Origin: Phytohabitans sp052068095
GTDB taxonomy: Bacteria > Actinomycetota > Actinomycetes > Mycobacteriales > Micromonosporaceae
Direction of reading: 5' to 3'
Assembly: GCF_052068095.1 (NCBI RefSeq)
Contig: NZ_JBQHDG010000017.1
Coordinates: forward strand, 62,001 to 126,000
DNA: 64,000 nt
The notes under the pieces were generated by a model. It was given only the letters and a program-made list of their open reading frames with translations. It was not told the DNA's origin and did no database searches. Numbering within the stretch: position 1 is the stretch's first letter; each line of letters starts with the position of its first letter. Below, one piece after another: positions 26,120-35,082 of the stretch. A program made the position numbers and the translations under genes.

Positions 26120-26824
26120 ATGCGCGTGCGTCCCATCGCTCCTGACCTGCTGGTCGACGAGCTGGCCGACCGGCTCGCCGCCGACCGCCCCGGGCAGTGG
26201 CTCCGGGTCGCGGTCGACGGGCCGCCGCCGGCGACCCCGGAGATCCTCGCCGCCGCGCTGGTCGACCCGCTCCGCGCCCGCGGGCGGGCCGCCGTCCACA
26301 TCCCGGCCGGCGGCTTCCTGCGGCCGGCGTCGCTGCGTCTCGAGTTCGGGCGGGACAACCCGGACGCCTTCTACACCGCCTGGCTCGACGAAGACGGGCT
26401 GCGCCGCGAGGTGCTCGACCCGCTCGCGCCCGGCGGCACGGGCGAGGTGCTGCCCAGCCTCTGGGATCCGGCGACCGACCGCGCCACCCGCGCGCCCTAC
26501 CTGAGCGTCCCGCCCGCCGCCGTCGTGCTGGTGAGCGGCCAGCTGCTGCTCGGCGGCGGCCTCCCGTTCGACGTGGCGCTGCACCTGGTCGTGTCGCCCG
26601 CCGCGCTCGACCGGCGGATGCCGGCCGACCTGCGGTGGACGCTGCCCGCCTACGCCCGCTACGCCGACGAGGTAGCCCCGGCCTCCTTCGCCGACGTGGT
26701 CGTGCGCGTGGACGACCCACGGCATCCCGCGCTGGTGCTGCCAAGATCCGATCCGAGGAGCGGAGCGACGAGGCCGGATCGCGGCGGCACCTGGGCGGCC
26801 AGCGAGCGAAGCGAGCGCGGTTAG
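26120..26824 (+). CDS. Uridine-kinase-like protein lacking a P-loop
   Basis: 234 residues. The fold signature of the actinobacterial uridine-kinase-like family is clear (VAVDGP at about residue 34, GGFLRPASLRLEFGRDNPDAFYTAWLD, LPSLWDPATDRATRAPYL). However, the Walker A segment GPPPATPEIL has no GxxxxGK[ST]. ATP binding is therefore doubtful. The last about 25 residues (SDPRSGATRPDRGG...ASERSERG) are encoded by a GAGCGAAGCGAGCG-type intergenic repeat and look like a non-native extension. ATG 26120 lies 13 nt after the upstream stop. Confidence 0.75.
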   Translation: MRVRPIAPDLLVDELADRLAADRPGQWLRVAVDGPPPATPEILAAALVDPLRARGRAAVHIPAGGFLRPASLRLEFGRDNPDAFYTAWLDEDGLRREVLDPLAPGGTGEVLPSLWDPATDRATRAPYLSVPPAAVVLVSGQLLLGGGLPFDVALHLVVSPAALDRRMPADLRWTLPAYARYADEVAPASFADVVVRVDDPRHPALVLPRSDPRSGATRPDRGGTWAASERSERG

Positions 26825-26837
26825 CACAGCGCTGGTG

Positions 26838-26843
26838 CAGACT
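26838..26843 (+). promoter_or_regulatory. Possible leaderless -10 of the DUF72 gene
   Basis: CAGACT (one change from TANNNT) is followed by exactly 7 nt and GTG 26851, which has no Shine-Dalgarno. Confidence 0.35.
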
Positions 26844-26850
26844 GGGTGAC

Positions 26851-27720
26851 GTGGGTGAGATCAAGGTAGGCACCGCCTCCTGGACCGACCGCACGCTGCT
26901 CGAATCGGGGTGGTACCCGGCGAGCGCCGACACGCCGGAAAAGCGCCTCGCCTTCTACGCCGAGAAGTATCCGCTGGTCGAGGTCGACGCCACCTACTAC
27001 TCGCCGCCGGCCGAGCAGACCGCCGCGCTGTGGGCGGCCCGCACCCCGCCCGGCTTCACGTTCAACATCAAGGCGTTCAGCCTGCTCACCGGCCACCCCA
27101 CCAAGGTCTCGGCGATCTACAAGGACATCCGGCCGGAGACCGAGAAGAAGAGCATCTACCCCGGCGACCTCGAACCAGCCGCGTACGAGCAGGTGTGGGA
27201 GCGGTTCCTCTCCGCCCTCCAGCCGTTGGTCGACGCCGGCAAGCTCGGCGCGTTGTTGTTTCAATTTCCGCCCTGGTTCACCATCCGCCGGTCCAACAAG
27301 CAGTACCTGCTGGAGGTGCAGCGCCGGGTGCGGCCGTTACGCGCCGTGTACGAGTTCCGCCACGCCTCCTGGTTCGACGGCGGAAACCGCGACGAGACGC
27401 TGGAGTTCCTGCGCAAGCACAAGCTGCCGTACGTCTCGGTCGACATGCCGCAGGGGCACAAGTCGTCGGTGCCGCCGGTCCTCGCCGCGACGGCCGACCT
27501 GGCGGTGGTGCGTTTCCACGGGCACAGCGAAAAGTGGACGAGCAAGGACATCCACGAGAAGTTCGGCTACCTCTACAGCGACCGCGAGCTGAAAGAGTGG
27601 GCGCCGAAACTGAAGAAGCTGGCCAGCGAGACGGCACAGACGCACGTTCTGACCAACAACTGCTACCGCGACTACGCGCAGCGGAACGCGAGCCAGCTCG
27701 TCGAGCTGCTGGGGGAGTAG
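26851..27720 (+). CDS. DUF72 TIM-barrel protein
   Basis: 289 residues. DUF72 signatures: KVGTASWTDRTLLESGWYP, LVEVDATYY, FNIKAFSLLTGH, LLFQFPPWF, VYEFRHASWF and VRFHGHSEKW. The family adopts a TIM-barrel fold related to sugar-phosphate or endonuclease IV barrels; its reaction is unknown. A shorter DUF72 paralogue lies at 28979 on the other strand. GTG 26851 chosen from the conserved beginning (GEIKVGTASW). Confidence 0.88.
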   Translation: MGEIKVGTASWTDRTLLESGWYPASADTPEKRLAFYAEKYPLVEVDATYYSPPAEQTAALWAARTPPGFTFNIKAFSLLTGHPTKVSAIYKDIRPETEKKSIYPGDLEPAAYEQVWERFLSALQPLVDAGKLGALLFQFPPWFTIRRSNKQYLLEVQRRVRPLRAVYEFRHASWFDGGNRDETLEFLRKHKLPYVSVDMPQGHKSSVPPVLAATADLAVVRFHGHSEKWTSKDIHEKFGYLYSDRELKEWAPKLKKLASETAQTHVLTNNCYRDYAQRNASQLVELLGE

Positions 27721-27815
27721 CGTGATACCCCCTCCCGGGGTCGGTTAGGCGACTGCGGAAGGGAGTGCCGTCCCAGAAACTGTCCTGGTCGTCGAGGACG
27801 CCAAGGAGGTAGCTG

Positions 27816-28583
27816 ATGGGGTGGAGGCTCAATCCGGCTCTGACCGCGTTTCGGGTGGCCGTCGACGCCCGCTACCCGCACCGCGACACCAAGTCGGACG
27901 GCACGATCGGCGACAAGGCCCACCAGACCCGCAAGTCCGACCACAACCCCGACAAAGACGGTTCGGTCGACGCGTGGGACATGGACGTCGAGCTCAACGG
28001 CCGCGGCAAGCCGTACGCGGAGGACGTCGAGCACCTCAAGCGCGTCTTCCAGGCGCACGAGGCGTCCCGCTACTGGATCCACGACGACCAGATCGCCGAA
28101 CGCGCCAACGACTGGCGCCGCCGGCCGTACAAGCCGGACGACCCCGACCGCAACAAGCACATCAAGCACGTCCACTGGAACACGCGCCAGTCGATGGAGC
28201 GTTCGAAGGCGCTCTGGCGCGTCGGCGACGACGAAGACCTCGACACCGAGCAGGCGAAGCTGCTGCTGGACGTGCAGTTCCTGCTGTGCCGCGCGGTGCC
28301 CAACCCGGCCGGCAAGGGCCGCGTGCCGCTGCACGTGTGGGCCGGCTGGCTGACCGGCGCGGTCAAGTCGCTGGCCATCGCCACCGCCGGCGCCGACGAG
28401 GCCACCAAGGCGCAGCTGCGCCGCGACCTCGACGACCTGGACGCCCAGGTGCGGCCGTCCAGCGACGACGCCATCGAGGCGGTCCGCGCCGCCGACGACC
28501 TGGAAGACATCGTCCGCCGCCTCCGCGAGGTGCTCGGCGACCAGACCACCGCCGTCGGCACCCACCTGCTCAACGGCTTCTGA
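27816..28583 (+). CDS. Endolysin-like protein: M15-type peptidase domain plus duplicated C-terminal domain
   Basis: 255 residues. Residues 1-125 resemble phage and actinobacterial peptidoglycan peptidases: WRLNPALTAFRVAVDARYPHR, SDGTIGDKAHQTRKSDHNPD, AWDMDVEL and HIKHVHWNTR carry His/Asp positions suited to a zinc site (SDHNPD, AWDMD, HVHWN). Residues about 140-255 form a helical domain found again, alone, in the next gene. No signal peptide, so export would need holin-like or lytic release. AGGAGGTAGCTG precedes ATG 27816. Confidence 0.8.
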   Translation: MGWRLNPALTAFRVAVDARYPHRDTKSDGTIGDKAHQTRKSDHNPDKDGSVDAWDMDVELNGRGKPYAEDVEHLKRVFQAHEASRYWIHDDQIAERANDWRRRPYKPDDPDRNKHIKHVHWNTRQSMERSKALWRVGDDEDLDTEQAKLLLDVQFLLCRAVPNPAGKGRVPLHVWAGWLTGAVKSLAIATAGADEATKAQLRRDLDDLDAQVRPSSDDAIEAVRAADDLEDIVRRLREVLGDQTTAVGTHLLNGF

Positions 28584-28595
28584 AAGGACGAAAGG

Positions 28596-28925
28596 GTGAC
28601 CCCCGACCAGGCAAAGCTGCTCAAGGACTCACACTTCGTGCTGGCCCGCGGAGTGCCCAACCCGGCCGGCAAGGGCCGCGTGCCGCTGCACGTGTGGGCC
28701 GGCTGGATGACCGGCGCGGTCAAGGCGCTGGCCACCGCGGTGTCGCGTGTGGACGAGGCGACGAAGGCGCAGCTCAAGGCCGACCTGGACAAGCTACAGG
28801 CCCAGCTGGCCGGCGCCGCCGACGCCGACCCGGGCGACTCGGCCATCGAGATCGCCGCCCGCCTCCGCGTCGAGCTCGGCGACAAGGCCGCCGAGGTGGG
28901 GGCGCTGCTCGTCGCCCGCGACTGA
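28596..28925 (+). CDS. Stand-alone copy of the endolysin C-terminal domain
   Basis: 109 residues. Shares VPNPAGKGRVPLHVWAGW then TGAVKALAT and DEATKAQL with the upstream protein, nearly identical even at DNA level in that stretch. No catalytic motif. It may be a partner subunit or a product of recent duplication. GTG 28596 follows AAAGGACGAAAGG, 12 nt after the upstream stop, so the genes are co-transcribed. Confidence 0.75.
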   Translation: MTPDQAKLLKDSHFVLARGVPNPAGKGRVPLHVWAGWMTGAVKALATAVSRVDEATKAQLKADLDKLQAQLAGAADADPGDSAIEIAARLRVELGDKAAEVGALLVARD

Positions 28926-28944
28926 CGTTCTCCAGGCGGACTTC

Positions 28945-28977
28945 CCGGGTCCGCGTCACTCGTGGACGCGGATCCGG
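28945..28977. terminator. Hairpin between convergent genes, derived from the R1 core
   Basis: CCGGGTCCGCGTC (28945-28957) pairs with GACGCGGATCCGG (28965-28977): 13 bp, one mismatch, 7-nt loop. Its left arm is the conserved R1 block (TTCCCGGGTCCGCGTCA). It ends 2 bp before the stop of the opposing DUF72 gene. Confidence 0.65.
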
Positions 28978-28978
28978 G

Positions 28979-29716
28979 TCAAGGGGTGCGGGTCGTGGGG
29001 AGCTCGCGGCGGCGGGCGAGTGTCGCGAACGTCGAGGCGTCGGCGACGGCGGCGCAGCCGGGGTCGTTGTTGAAGTAGACGTACGTGTCGACCGACGGGT
29101 CGACGCGGTCCAGCCACGACCGCAGCGCCGCCCGCCCGTAGTGCGGCCAGGGGCGGGCGCGGCCCTCGTGCATGCGCAGGTAGCCGAAGTCGGCCGTGTG
29201 CCACAGCGGCGTGACCGGGCGGCCCTTGCGGTCGGCCCAGCACAGGGCCGCGTTGTGTCCTTTGAGGACGGACTCGGTCTCGGGCGTCCACCACGACGCG
29301 TGCCGCGGTTCGACCGCCACGCGCACGTCGCGCGGGAAGAGGGCCAGCGTCGCGTCCAGCGTGTCCGGGTCGGCGCGCAAGGTGGGCGGCAGCTGGAGGA
29401 GCACCGGCCCGAGGCGGTCGCCGAGCGCCGTCGCGCGTTCGAGAAACCGGGCGACCGGCTCCTCGGGGTCGCGCAGGCGCTTGACGTGGGTGAGGTAGCG
29501 GCTGACCTTCACCGCGACGCAGAAGTCGTCCGGTGTGCGGGCCCGCCACTTGGCGAACGTGTCGCGTTCGGGCAGCCGGTAGAACGCGTTGTTGACCTCG
29601 ACGGTGGCGAAGTGCTCGGCGTAGTGCTCCAGCCAGAGCCGCTGCGGCAGCCCTTCGGGGTAGAAGGGGCCGCGCCAGTCCCGGTACTGCCAGCCGGACG
29701 TGCCCACGTGGATCAC
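28979..29716 (-). CDS. DUF72 TIM-barrel protein (paralogue)
   Basis: 245 residues, a compact DUF72 protein: IHVGTSGWQYRDWRGPFYPE, VEVNNAFYRLP, FCVAVKVSRYLTHVKRL, VLLQLPPTL, VEPRHASW and YVYFNNDPGCAAV. Function unknown for the family. Start GTG 29716 (the conserved MIHVGTSGWQYRDW beginning). Differs enough from the copy at 26851 to be an old paralogue rather than a recent duplicate. Confidence 0.88.
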   Translation of the reverse strand: MIHVGTSGWQYRDWRGPFYPEGLPQRLWLEHYAEHFATVEVNNAFYRLPERDTFAKWRARTPDDFCVAVKVSRYLTHVKRLRDPEEPVARFLERATALGDRLGPVLLQLPPTLRADPDTLDATLALFPRDVRVAVEPRHASWWTPETESVLKGHNAALCWADRKGRPVTPLWHTADFGYLRMHEGRARPWPHYGRAALRSWLDRVDPSVDTYVYFNNDPGCAAVADASTFATLARRRELPTTRTP

Positions 29717-29811
29717 GCCTGCTCAGTACCCGCTCCGCCCCGTGATCAAAAGCTGCCACGAGCCGCGGCTGAGCGGTCTTTCACCACGGCGGACATGAGG
29801 AGTCAGGAATC

Positions 29812-29950
29812 CGCGCGCACCTAGCCACGGCCGGGGCCGTAAGGACCCGGCGCAGCCGCCGGGGTGAGCGTGACCAGCGGCGGACGGGTGAGGCCGCGGG
29901 AGCAACGGCATGGACCACGGCGGGCATCGCGGTAGCTCAAATCTCAATAG
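29812..29950 (+). repeat. Dispersed intergenic repeat R2, copy 2
   Basis: Near-identical to 3421-3556. Followed by GGTCGAAGCCACCCCGACTC and CGGAAGGTCTCTAG, whose end coincides with the stop of the GH3 gene. Occupies most of the 266-bp gap between the DUF72 and GH3 genes. Confidence 0.75.
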
Positions 29951-29982
29951 GGGGTCGAAGCCACCCCGACTCCGGAAGGTCT

Positions 29983-32379
29983 CTAGTGGAGGGTGACCTC
30001 CGTGGTGAGCTGGCGGTCGGTGCCGACCTCGCGCTCGGCGCCGACGAGGCGGAGCGCGACGGTGTGGGCCACGTCGGTGCTGGAGCGGGAGAGGCGCAGC
30101 TCCAGCGCGCCCGGCTCGACGACCCGCGTGCCGGCCAGCCCGGTGAACGCGGACAGGTCGGCGTGCACCCGGAAGTCGACGCGGCGGGACTGGCCCGGTG
30201 CGAGCGCCACCCGCGCGTACCCGATCAAACGGACCACCGGGCGGGTGACCTGCGCGACCGGGTCGTGGAGGTAGAGCTGGACCACGTCGGCGCCGGGGCG
30301 GTCACCGATGTTGTGCACGGTCATCGAGACGGTGACCGCGCCCTCGGTCGGCACCTCGACCGGGTGGTCGGGGTCGTGCGGGGCGCCGTCGACGCGGACC
30401 CCGTCCCAGGCGAAGGCGGTGTAGGACAGGCCGTGCCCGAACGGGTACAGCGGCGTCGGGTCGACCGACGTGACCGAGGAGGCGTGCGCGAGCGGCGGGC
30501 CGAGGTAGGTGGTGGGGCCGCCGGCGGGTCGGCGGGGGACGCTGACCGGGAGGCGGCCGGACGGGCAGACCCGGCCGGACAGGACGCCGGCGACCGCGGG
30601 GCCGCCCTCCTCGCCGGGGAAGAACGCCTGCACGGTGGCGGCGAGCCGGTCGGCGTAGGCGCCCAGCGCGTACGGGCGGCCGGTCAGCAGCACCGCGACC
30701 ACCGGCTTTCCGGTGTCGAGCAGCGCCTCCAGCAGGGCGCCCTGCGCCCCGGGCAGGTCGAGGCTCTCCACGTCGCAGCCCTCGCCGGAGGTGCAGGAGT
30801 CGCCGAAGATGCCCGCGCGGTCGCCGACCACGGCGACCACCACGTCCGCGGCCTGCGCGGCCGCCACGGCCGCGGCGAAACCCGCGGTGTCGGAGCCGTT
30901 GACCTCGCAGCCGGGCACGTGGGTGACGGTCGCGCCGGGCAGCTCGGCGCGGAGCGACTCCAGCGGACTGGGGATCGCCACGCCGGTCGGCAGCTGCGGG
31001 TGGTGGATGCCCACGTGCGCCGGGAACGTGTAGCAGCCGAGCATCCCGGTCGAGCCCTCGGCGAGCGGGCCGACCATGGCGATCCGGGCGTCCGGGCGGA
31101 GCGGGAGGGCGCCGCCGTCGTTGGCGAGCAGCACCACCGACTCCTCGGCGACCTCGCGGGCGAGGGCCCGGCCGGCCGGCGGGTCGAGGTCGATCAGGCC
31201 GTCGATCGGCGCGTCGCCGGCGGCCTCGACCTCGGCGGGGAACGGCTGCCAGTCGCTGTCGAGCAGGCCCAGCTCGAGCTTCTGCCGGAGCACGCGGGCG
31301 GCGGCCCGGTCGACGAGCGCCTCGGAGACCTTTCCTTCGCGTACCGCTTCGACGAACGCCGGGCCGAAGCACCGTACCGCCGGAAGCTCGACGTCGACCC
31401 CGGCGGCGAGCGCGACCGCGGCGGCCTGGACCGGCCCGTCGGCCAGGCCGTGGTGCAGCTCCAGGAAGGACACGCCGAAGTAGTCGGCGACCACGGTGCC
31501 GGTGAAGCCCCACTCGTCGCGGAGCAGGCCGGTCAGCAGCTTGGCGCTCGCCGCGGGCGGCAGGCCGTCGATCTCCGTGTACGCGTGCATCACCGACCGG
31601 GCGCCGCCGTCGCGCAACGCCATCTCGAACGGGAACAGCAGCACGTCGGCGAGCTCGCGCGGACCCATGTGCACGGGCCCGAAGTTTCGCCCGGCGCGGG
31701 AAGCGGAGTATCCGACGAAGTGCTTGAGCGTGGCCACCACGCCGGCCGACTCCAGCCCGCGCACGTACCCGGTGGCGAGCGTCGCGACGAGGTACGGGTC
31801 TTCGCCGAGGGTCTCCTCGGTGCGGCCCCACCGGGGGTCGCGGGTGACGTCGAGCACCGGGGCGAGGCCCTGGTGCACGCCGAGGCGGCGCATGTCGGCG
31901 CCGATCCGGGCGGCCATCCGCTCGACCAGCGCGGGGTCGAACGTCGCGCCCCAGGCCAGCGGCGTCGGGTAGACGGTGGCGCCCCAGGTCATCACGCCGG
32001 TGAGGCACTCCTCGTGGGCGACGGCCGGGATCCCGAACCGGCCGGCGGCCACGATCTCGCCCTGCACGCGAGCCAGCGCCCGGGCGCCCTGCGCCGGGTC
32101 GATCGGCGCGGTGCCGAACGGGCGGGAAAGCTGCCCCAGGCCGGTGCGGATCAGCCCGGTCCAGTCGAGCGTGTCGCCGACCAGCTCGTGCTGCTGCGGC
32201 GCCATGTCGTCGGGCGTGGCGTTCGCGCCGAGCCAGACGCCGTACAGCTGGGCGACCTTCTCCTCGAGCGTGAGCCGGCCCAGCAGGTCGGTGACCCGCT
32301 TGTCCGCCGGGAGGCTCGGGTCCTGCCAGGGCTCGGGGATGGTCACCGCGTCCGGCGCCGCGGCGCTCCGATCACTCAT
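29983..32379 (-). CDS. Glycoside hydrolase family 3 (beta-xylosidase/beta-glucosidase)
   Basis: 798 residues: N-terminal TIM barrel, alpha/beta-sandwich with EGGPAVAGVL and HGLSYTAF, and a C-terminal fibronectin-III-like domain. Catalytic nucleophile Asp lies in GTVVADYFGVSFL; LKHFVGYSASRAGRN and EVVATLKHF-type motifs bind substrate. There is no signal peptide, so it probably cleaves imported xylo- or gluco-oligosaccharides in the cytoplasm. Divergent from a sugar ABC importer and flanked by GH43 and GH10 genes, which favours xylobiose. AGGAG precedes ATG 32379. Confidence 0.9.
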   Translation of the reverse strand: MSDRSAAAPDAVTIPEPWQDPSLPADKRVTDLLGRLTLEEKVAQLYGVWLGANATPDDMAPQQHELVGDTLDWTGLIRTGLGQLSRPFGTAPIDPAQGARALARVQGEIVAAGRFGIPAVAHEECLTGVMTWGATVYPTPLAWGATFDPALVERMAARIGADMRRLGVHQGLAPVLDVTRDPRWGRTEETLGEDPYLVATLATGYVRGLESAGVVATLKHFVGYSASRAGRNFGPVHMGPRELADVLLFPFEMALRDGGARSVMHAYTEIDGLPPAASAKLLTGLLRDEWGFTGTVVADYFGVSFLELHHGLADGPVQAAAVALAAGVDVELPAVRCFGPAFVEAVREGKVSEALVDRAAARVLRQKLELGLLDSDWQPFPAEVEAAGDAPIDGLIDLDPPAGRALAREVAEESVVLLANDGGALPLRPDARIAMVGPLAEGSTGMLGCYTFPAHVGIHHPQLPTGVAIPSPLESLRAELPGATVTHVPGCEVNGSDTAGFAAAVAAAQAADVVVAVVGDRAGIFGDSCTSGEGCDVESLDLPGAQGALLEALLDTGKPVVAVLLTGRPYALGAYADRLAATVQAFFPGEEGGPAVAGVLSGRVCPSGRLPVSVPRRPAGGPTTYLGPPLAHASSVTSVDPTPLYPFGHGLSYTAFAWDGVRVDGAPHDPDHPVEVPTEGAVTVSMTVHNIGDRPGADVVQLYLHDPVAQVTRPVVRLIGYARVALAPGQSRRVDFRVHADLSAFTGLAGTRVVEPGALELRLSRSSTDVAHTVALRLVGAEREVGTDRQLTTEVTLH

Positions 32380-32728
32380 GGAGGAGTGTCTCCTGTCGTC
32401 TGCATCGCGTTGTTTCGGGCATGTTCCGGTATCCGCCTGCGCCTCCGATGCCGGGCTTCCGGGCCGCTCGGATCATCTTCCGGGATGTTTCCGGAACATC
32501 TTTCGGGCGTTTGGCGGTCTAGGTTGCCTTACGGTAACGCTTGTATCCGCCCAGCGATAGGGCTTGACCGCTAGTTCACGTCGTCGTAGCGTGCGCCACA
32601 TCACCTTGAATTATCGGGCCGACGCCGAAAACTTCCGGGCACCTGGCGTCGGCTCCGCGACTGGCCTATCGGACCCACCACGGCCGCGAGCGAGCCGTTA
32701 CGCTCCGGCCCACCCGAAGGGATGGCAC
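32380..32728. promoter_or_regulatory. Divergent control region of the xylan-use locus
   Basis: 349 bp between GH3 and the importer genes. LacI-type dyads of the form CGGRN-N3-TTCCG occur at 32416-32428 (CGGGC ATG TTCCG) and 32481-32493 (CGGGA TGT TTCCG); a variant CGGAACATCTTTCG overlaps at 32492-32505. TTACGGTAA near 32529 is another small palindrome. No gene is evident here. Confidence 0.6.
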
Positions 32729-34033
32729 ATGACGACCCCCTCATACTTCTCGCGCCGATCGGTCCTGGGCCTCGCCGGCCTGGGCGCCGGCGCGGCGCTG
32801 CTCGGCGGCTGTGGCGACGACGGCTCCGGCGACTCCGGCAACAGCGGGGGCGGATCGGCCACGATCGACTGGTGGCACATCTCCAACGTCGACCCGATGC
32901 TGACCACGTGGGCCAACCTGGCCAAGGACTTCCAGACCGCCAACTCGGGCGTGGAGATCAAGATCACCCCGTTGGAAAACGAGGCCTTCAAGGCGAAGCT
33001 GACCACCGTCACCCAGGCGGGCACCCCGCCGGACATCTTCCACTCGTGGGGCGGCGGCGTGCTCAAGCAGCAGGTCGAGGCGGGTCTGGTCAAGGAGATC
33101 GACCTCGGTGACGCGGCCGCCAACATCAACAAGAACGGCCTGGACATCTACAAGGTCGACGGCAAGCAGTACGGCGTTCCGTTCGACCTCGGCATGGTCG
33201 GCTTCTGGTACAACAAGGAGCTCTTCGACAAGGCCAAGATCGCGGCGCCGCCGGCCACCTGGGGCGAGTTCATCGACGCGGTCGGCAAGCTGAAGACCGC
33301 CGGTGTCACGCCGATCGCCCTGGCCGGCTCGGAGAGCTGGACCGCCCACTTCTACTGGGCCTACCTGGCGATCCGCGTCGCCGGCGTCGACGGGCTCGCC
33401 GCGGCGGCCGCGGACGGCTCGTTCGACCAGCCCGACTTCGTGGCCGCGGGCGCCCGGTTCAAGGAGCTCATCGACCTCGACCCGTTCCAGAAGGGCTTCC
33501 TCGGCGCCAAGTACTCGGCGACCGACGGCCAGGCTGCCATCATGGGCAACGGCCAGGCGGCGATGGAGCTGATGGGGCAGTGGGCCCCGACGACCGAAGC
33601 GGCGTACTCCACCACGAAGAAGGGCATCGGCGAAAAGCTGGGCTTCTTCCCGTTCCCGGCGGTCGACGGCGGCAAGGGCTCGCTCGAAGACGCGTTCGGC
33701 GGCGGCAACGGCTTCGCGCTCGGCAAGGACGCGCCGCCGCAGGCGACCGAGTTCATCAAGTTCCTGCTCTCGGCCGACAGCCAGCGCAAGGGTGCGTCGA
33801 GCGACTCGATCCTGCCGGTGACCGCGGGCGCCGAAGACGCGCTCAAGGACGCCAACCTCAAGTCGGTGCACGCGGCCATCGCCAAGGCGCCCAAGTTCCA
33901 GCTCTACCTCGACCAGGCTTACGCGCCGGCGGTCGGCACGCAGGTCAACGACAGCGTCGCCGAGCTGGTGGCCAAGAAGGCCACGCCGGAGAAGGTCGCG
34001 CAGGACATCGCCAAGGTCGCGAAAAACCAGTAG
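32729..34033 (+). CDS. Sugar ABC importer substrate-binding lipoprotein
   Basis: 434 residues. A twin-arginine-like N-terminus (SRRSVLGLAGLG) ends in lipobox LGGC, so it is probably a Tat-exported lipoprotein. The mature part is a family 1 extracellular solute-binding protein (IDWWHISNVDPMLTTWANLA, WYNKELFDKAKIAAPPATWGEF). Probably binds xylo-oligosaccharides, given the neighbours. ATG 32729 has GAAGGGATGG upstream. A terminator-like hairpin follows, so this subunit is probably made in excess. Confidence 0.92.
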   Translation: MTTPSYFSRRSVLGLAGLGAGAALLGGCGDDGSGDSGNSGGGSATIDWWHISNVDPMLTTWANLAKDFQTANSGVEIKITPLENEAFKAKLTTVTQAGTPPDIFHSWGGGVLKQQVEAGLVKEIDLGDAAANINKNGLDIYKVDGKQYGVPFDLGMVGFWYNKELFDKAKIAAPPATWGEFIDAVGKLKTAGVTPIALAGSESWTAHFYWAYLAIRVAGVDGLAAAAADGSFDQPDFVAAGARFKELIDLDPFQKGFLGAKYSATDGQAAIMGNGQAAMELMGQWAPTTEAAYSTTKKGIGEKLGFFPFPAVDGGKGSLEDAFGGGNGFALGKDAPPQATEFIKFLLSADSQRKGASSDSILPVTAGAEDALKDANLKSVHAAIAKAPKFQLYLDQAYAPAVGTQVNDSVAELVAKKATPEKVAQDIAKVAKNQ

Positions 34034-34055
34034 CCGCTTTGAAAACGACGACGCA

Positions 34056-34082
34056 GGGGCCGGAAGGACGGCTTCCGGCCCC
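34056..34082 (+). terminator. Attenuator hairpin between binding protein and permease genes
   Basis: GGGGCCGGAAG (34056-34066) pairs perfectly with CTTCCGGCCCC (34072-34082), followed by TCTTCCC. Partial termination here would raise binding-protein levels relative to the permeases. Confidence 0.7.
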
Positions 34083-34152
34083 CTCTTCCCACCGGACCGC
34101 CACCCGCGCCGAGGCCCGCCGGGGGCTCGCCCCCGACCAGCTTCGGCCGCGG

Positions 34153-35082
34153 GTGGATGGTTCGCTGCGCCGACGCCGCCGCCTCGACAAACTGACCGTC
34201 GCGCTGTTTCTCGCCCCCGCGCTGGCGATCTTCGCGGTGCTGGTGGTCGGGCCGATCGCGCTCGCGATCTACACCAGCCTCTTCAAGTGGAACGGGTTCG
34301 GCGGGCTGCCGGAAAACTTCGTCGGCCTCGACAACTTCCGCCGGCTGATCGAGGACGACATCTTCATCGGCGACCTCAAGCGCGGCCTGATCCTGGTGCT
34401 GCTCTCGGTCTTCGTGCAGCTGCCGGTCGCGCTCGGCCTCGCGCTGCTGCTCAACCAGCCGCTGCGCGGGCGGGCCTTCTACCGCCTGGTGTTCTTCGCG
34501 CCGTACGTGCTCTCCGAGGTCATCACGGCCGTCCTGTTCACGATGGTCTTCTCGCCCAACCAGGGCCTGACCAACCAGCTGATGTCCGCGATCGGCCTGG
34601 AAGGCCTCCAGCAGGAGTGGCTGGCCGACACCTCGACCGTGCTGTACGCGCTGTTCTTCGTGATCAGCTGGAAGTACTTCGGCCTGCACATGATCCTGTA
34701 CCTGGCGGGGCGGCAGGGCATCCCGAAGGAGCTGACCGAGGCGGCGGTCACCGACGGCGCGGGGAGCTGGCAGGTGTTCCGCCACGTGACGCTGCCGCTG
34801 CTCGGCCCGACGATCCGGATCAGCATCTTCCTGTCGATCATCGGTGCGATCCAGCTCTTCGACATGGTGTGGGTGCTCACCGGCGGCGGCCCGATCCACG
34901 CCTCGGAGACCATGGCGGTCACGATGTTCCAGTACGGCTTCCGCCGCTCCGAGGTCGGGTACGCCAGCGCGATCAGCGTCGCGATGTTCCTCATCAGCCT
35001 CGTGTTCGCGCTGCTCTACCAGCGGTTCGTCATGCGCCGTGACATCGAGGGCGCCATCACCACCATGCGGGAGAAGCGATGA
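34153..35082 (+). CDS. Sugar ABC importer permease 1 (MalF/UgpA type)
   Basis: 309 residues with six membrane segments and the EAA-type loop (KELTEAAVTDGAGSWQVFRHVTLPLL). I chose GTG 34153 because it gives the usual length and starts with a basic tail (RRRRRLDKL). The frame stays open back to TTG 34039, but that would run through the attenuator hairpin. Weak ribosome site. Confidence 0.85.
   Translation: MDGSLRRRRRLDKLTVALFLAPALAIFAVLVVGPIALAIYTSLFKWNGFGGLPENFVGLDNFRRLIEDDIFIGDLKRGLILVLLSVFVQLPVALGLALLLNQPLRGRAFYRLVFFAPYVLSEVITAVLFTMVFSPNQGLTNQLMSAIGLEGLQQEWLADTSTVLYALFFVISWKYFGLHMILYLAGRQGIPKELTEAAVTDGAGSWQVFRHVTLPLLGPTIRISIFLSIIGAIQLFDMVWVLTGGGPIHASETMAVTMFQYGFRRSEVGYASAISVAMFLISLVFALLYQRFVMRRDIEGAITTMREKR

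Noticed and set aside
34039..34152. Upstream TTG start for sugar permease 1
   Set aside because: It would place the attenuator hairpin inside the coding region and add about 38 residues not typical of the family.
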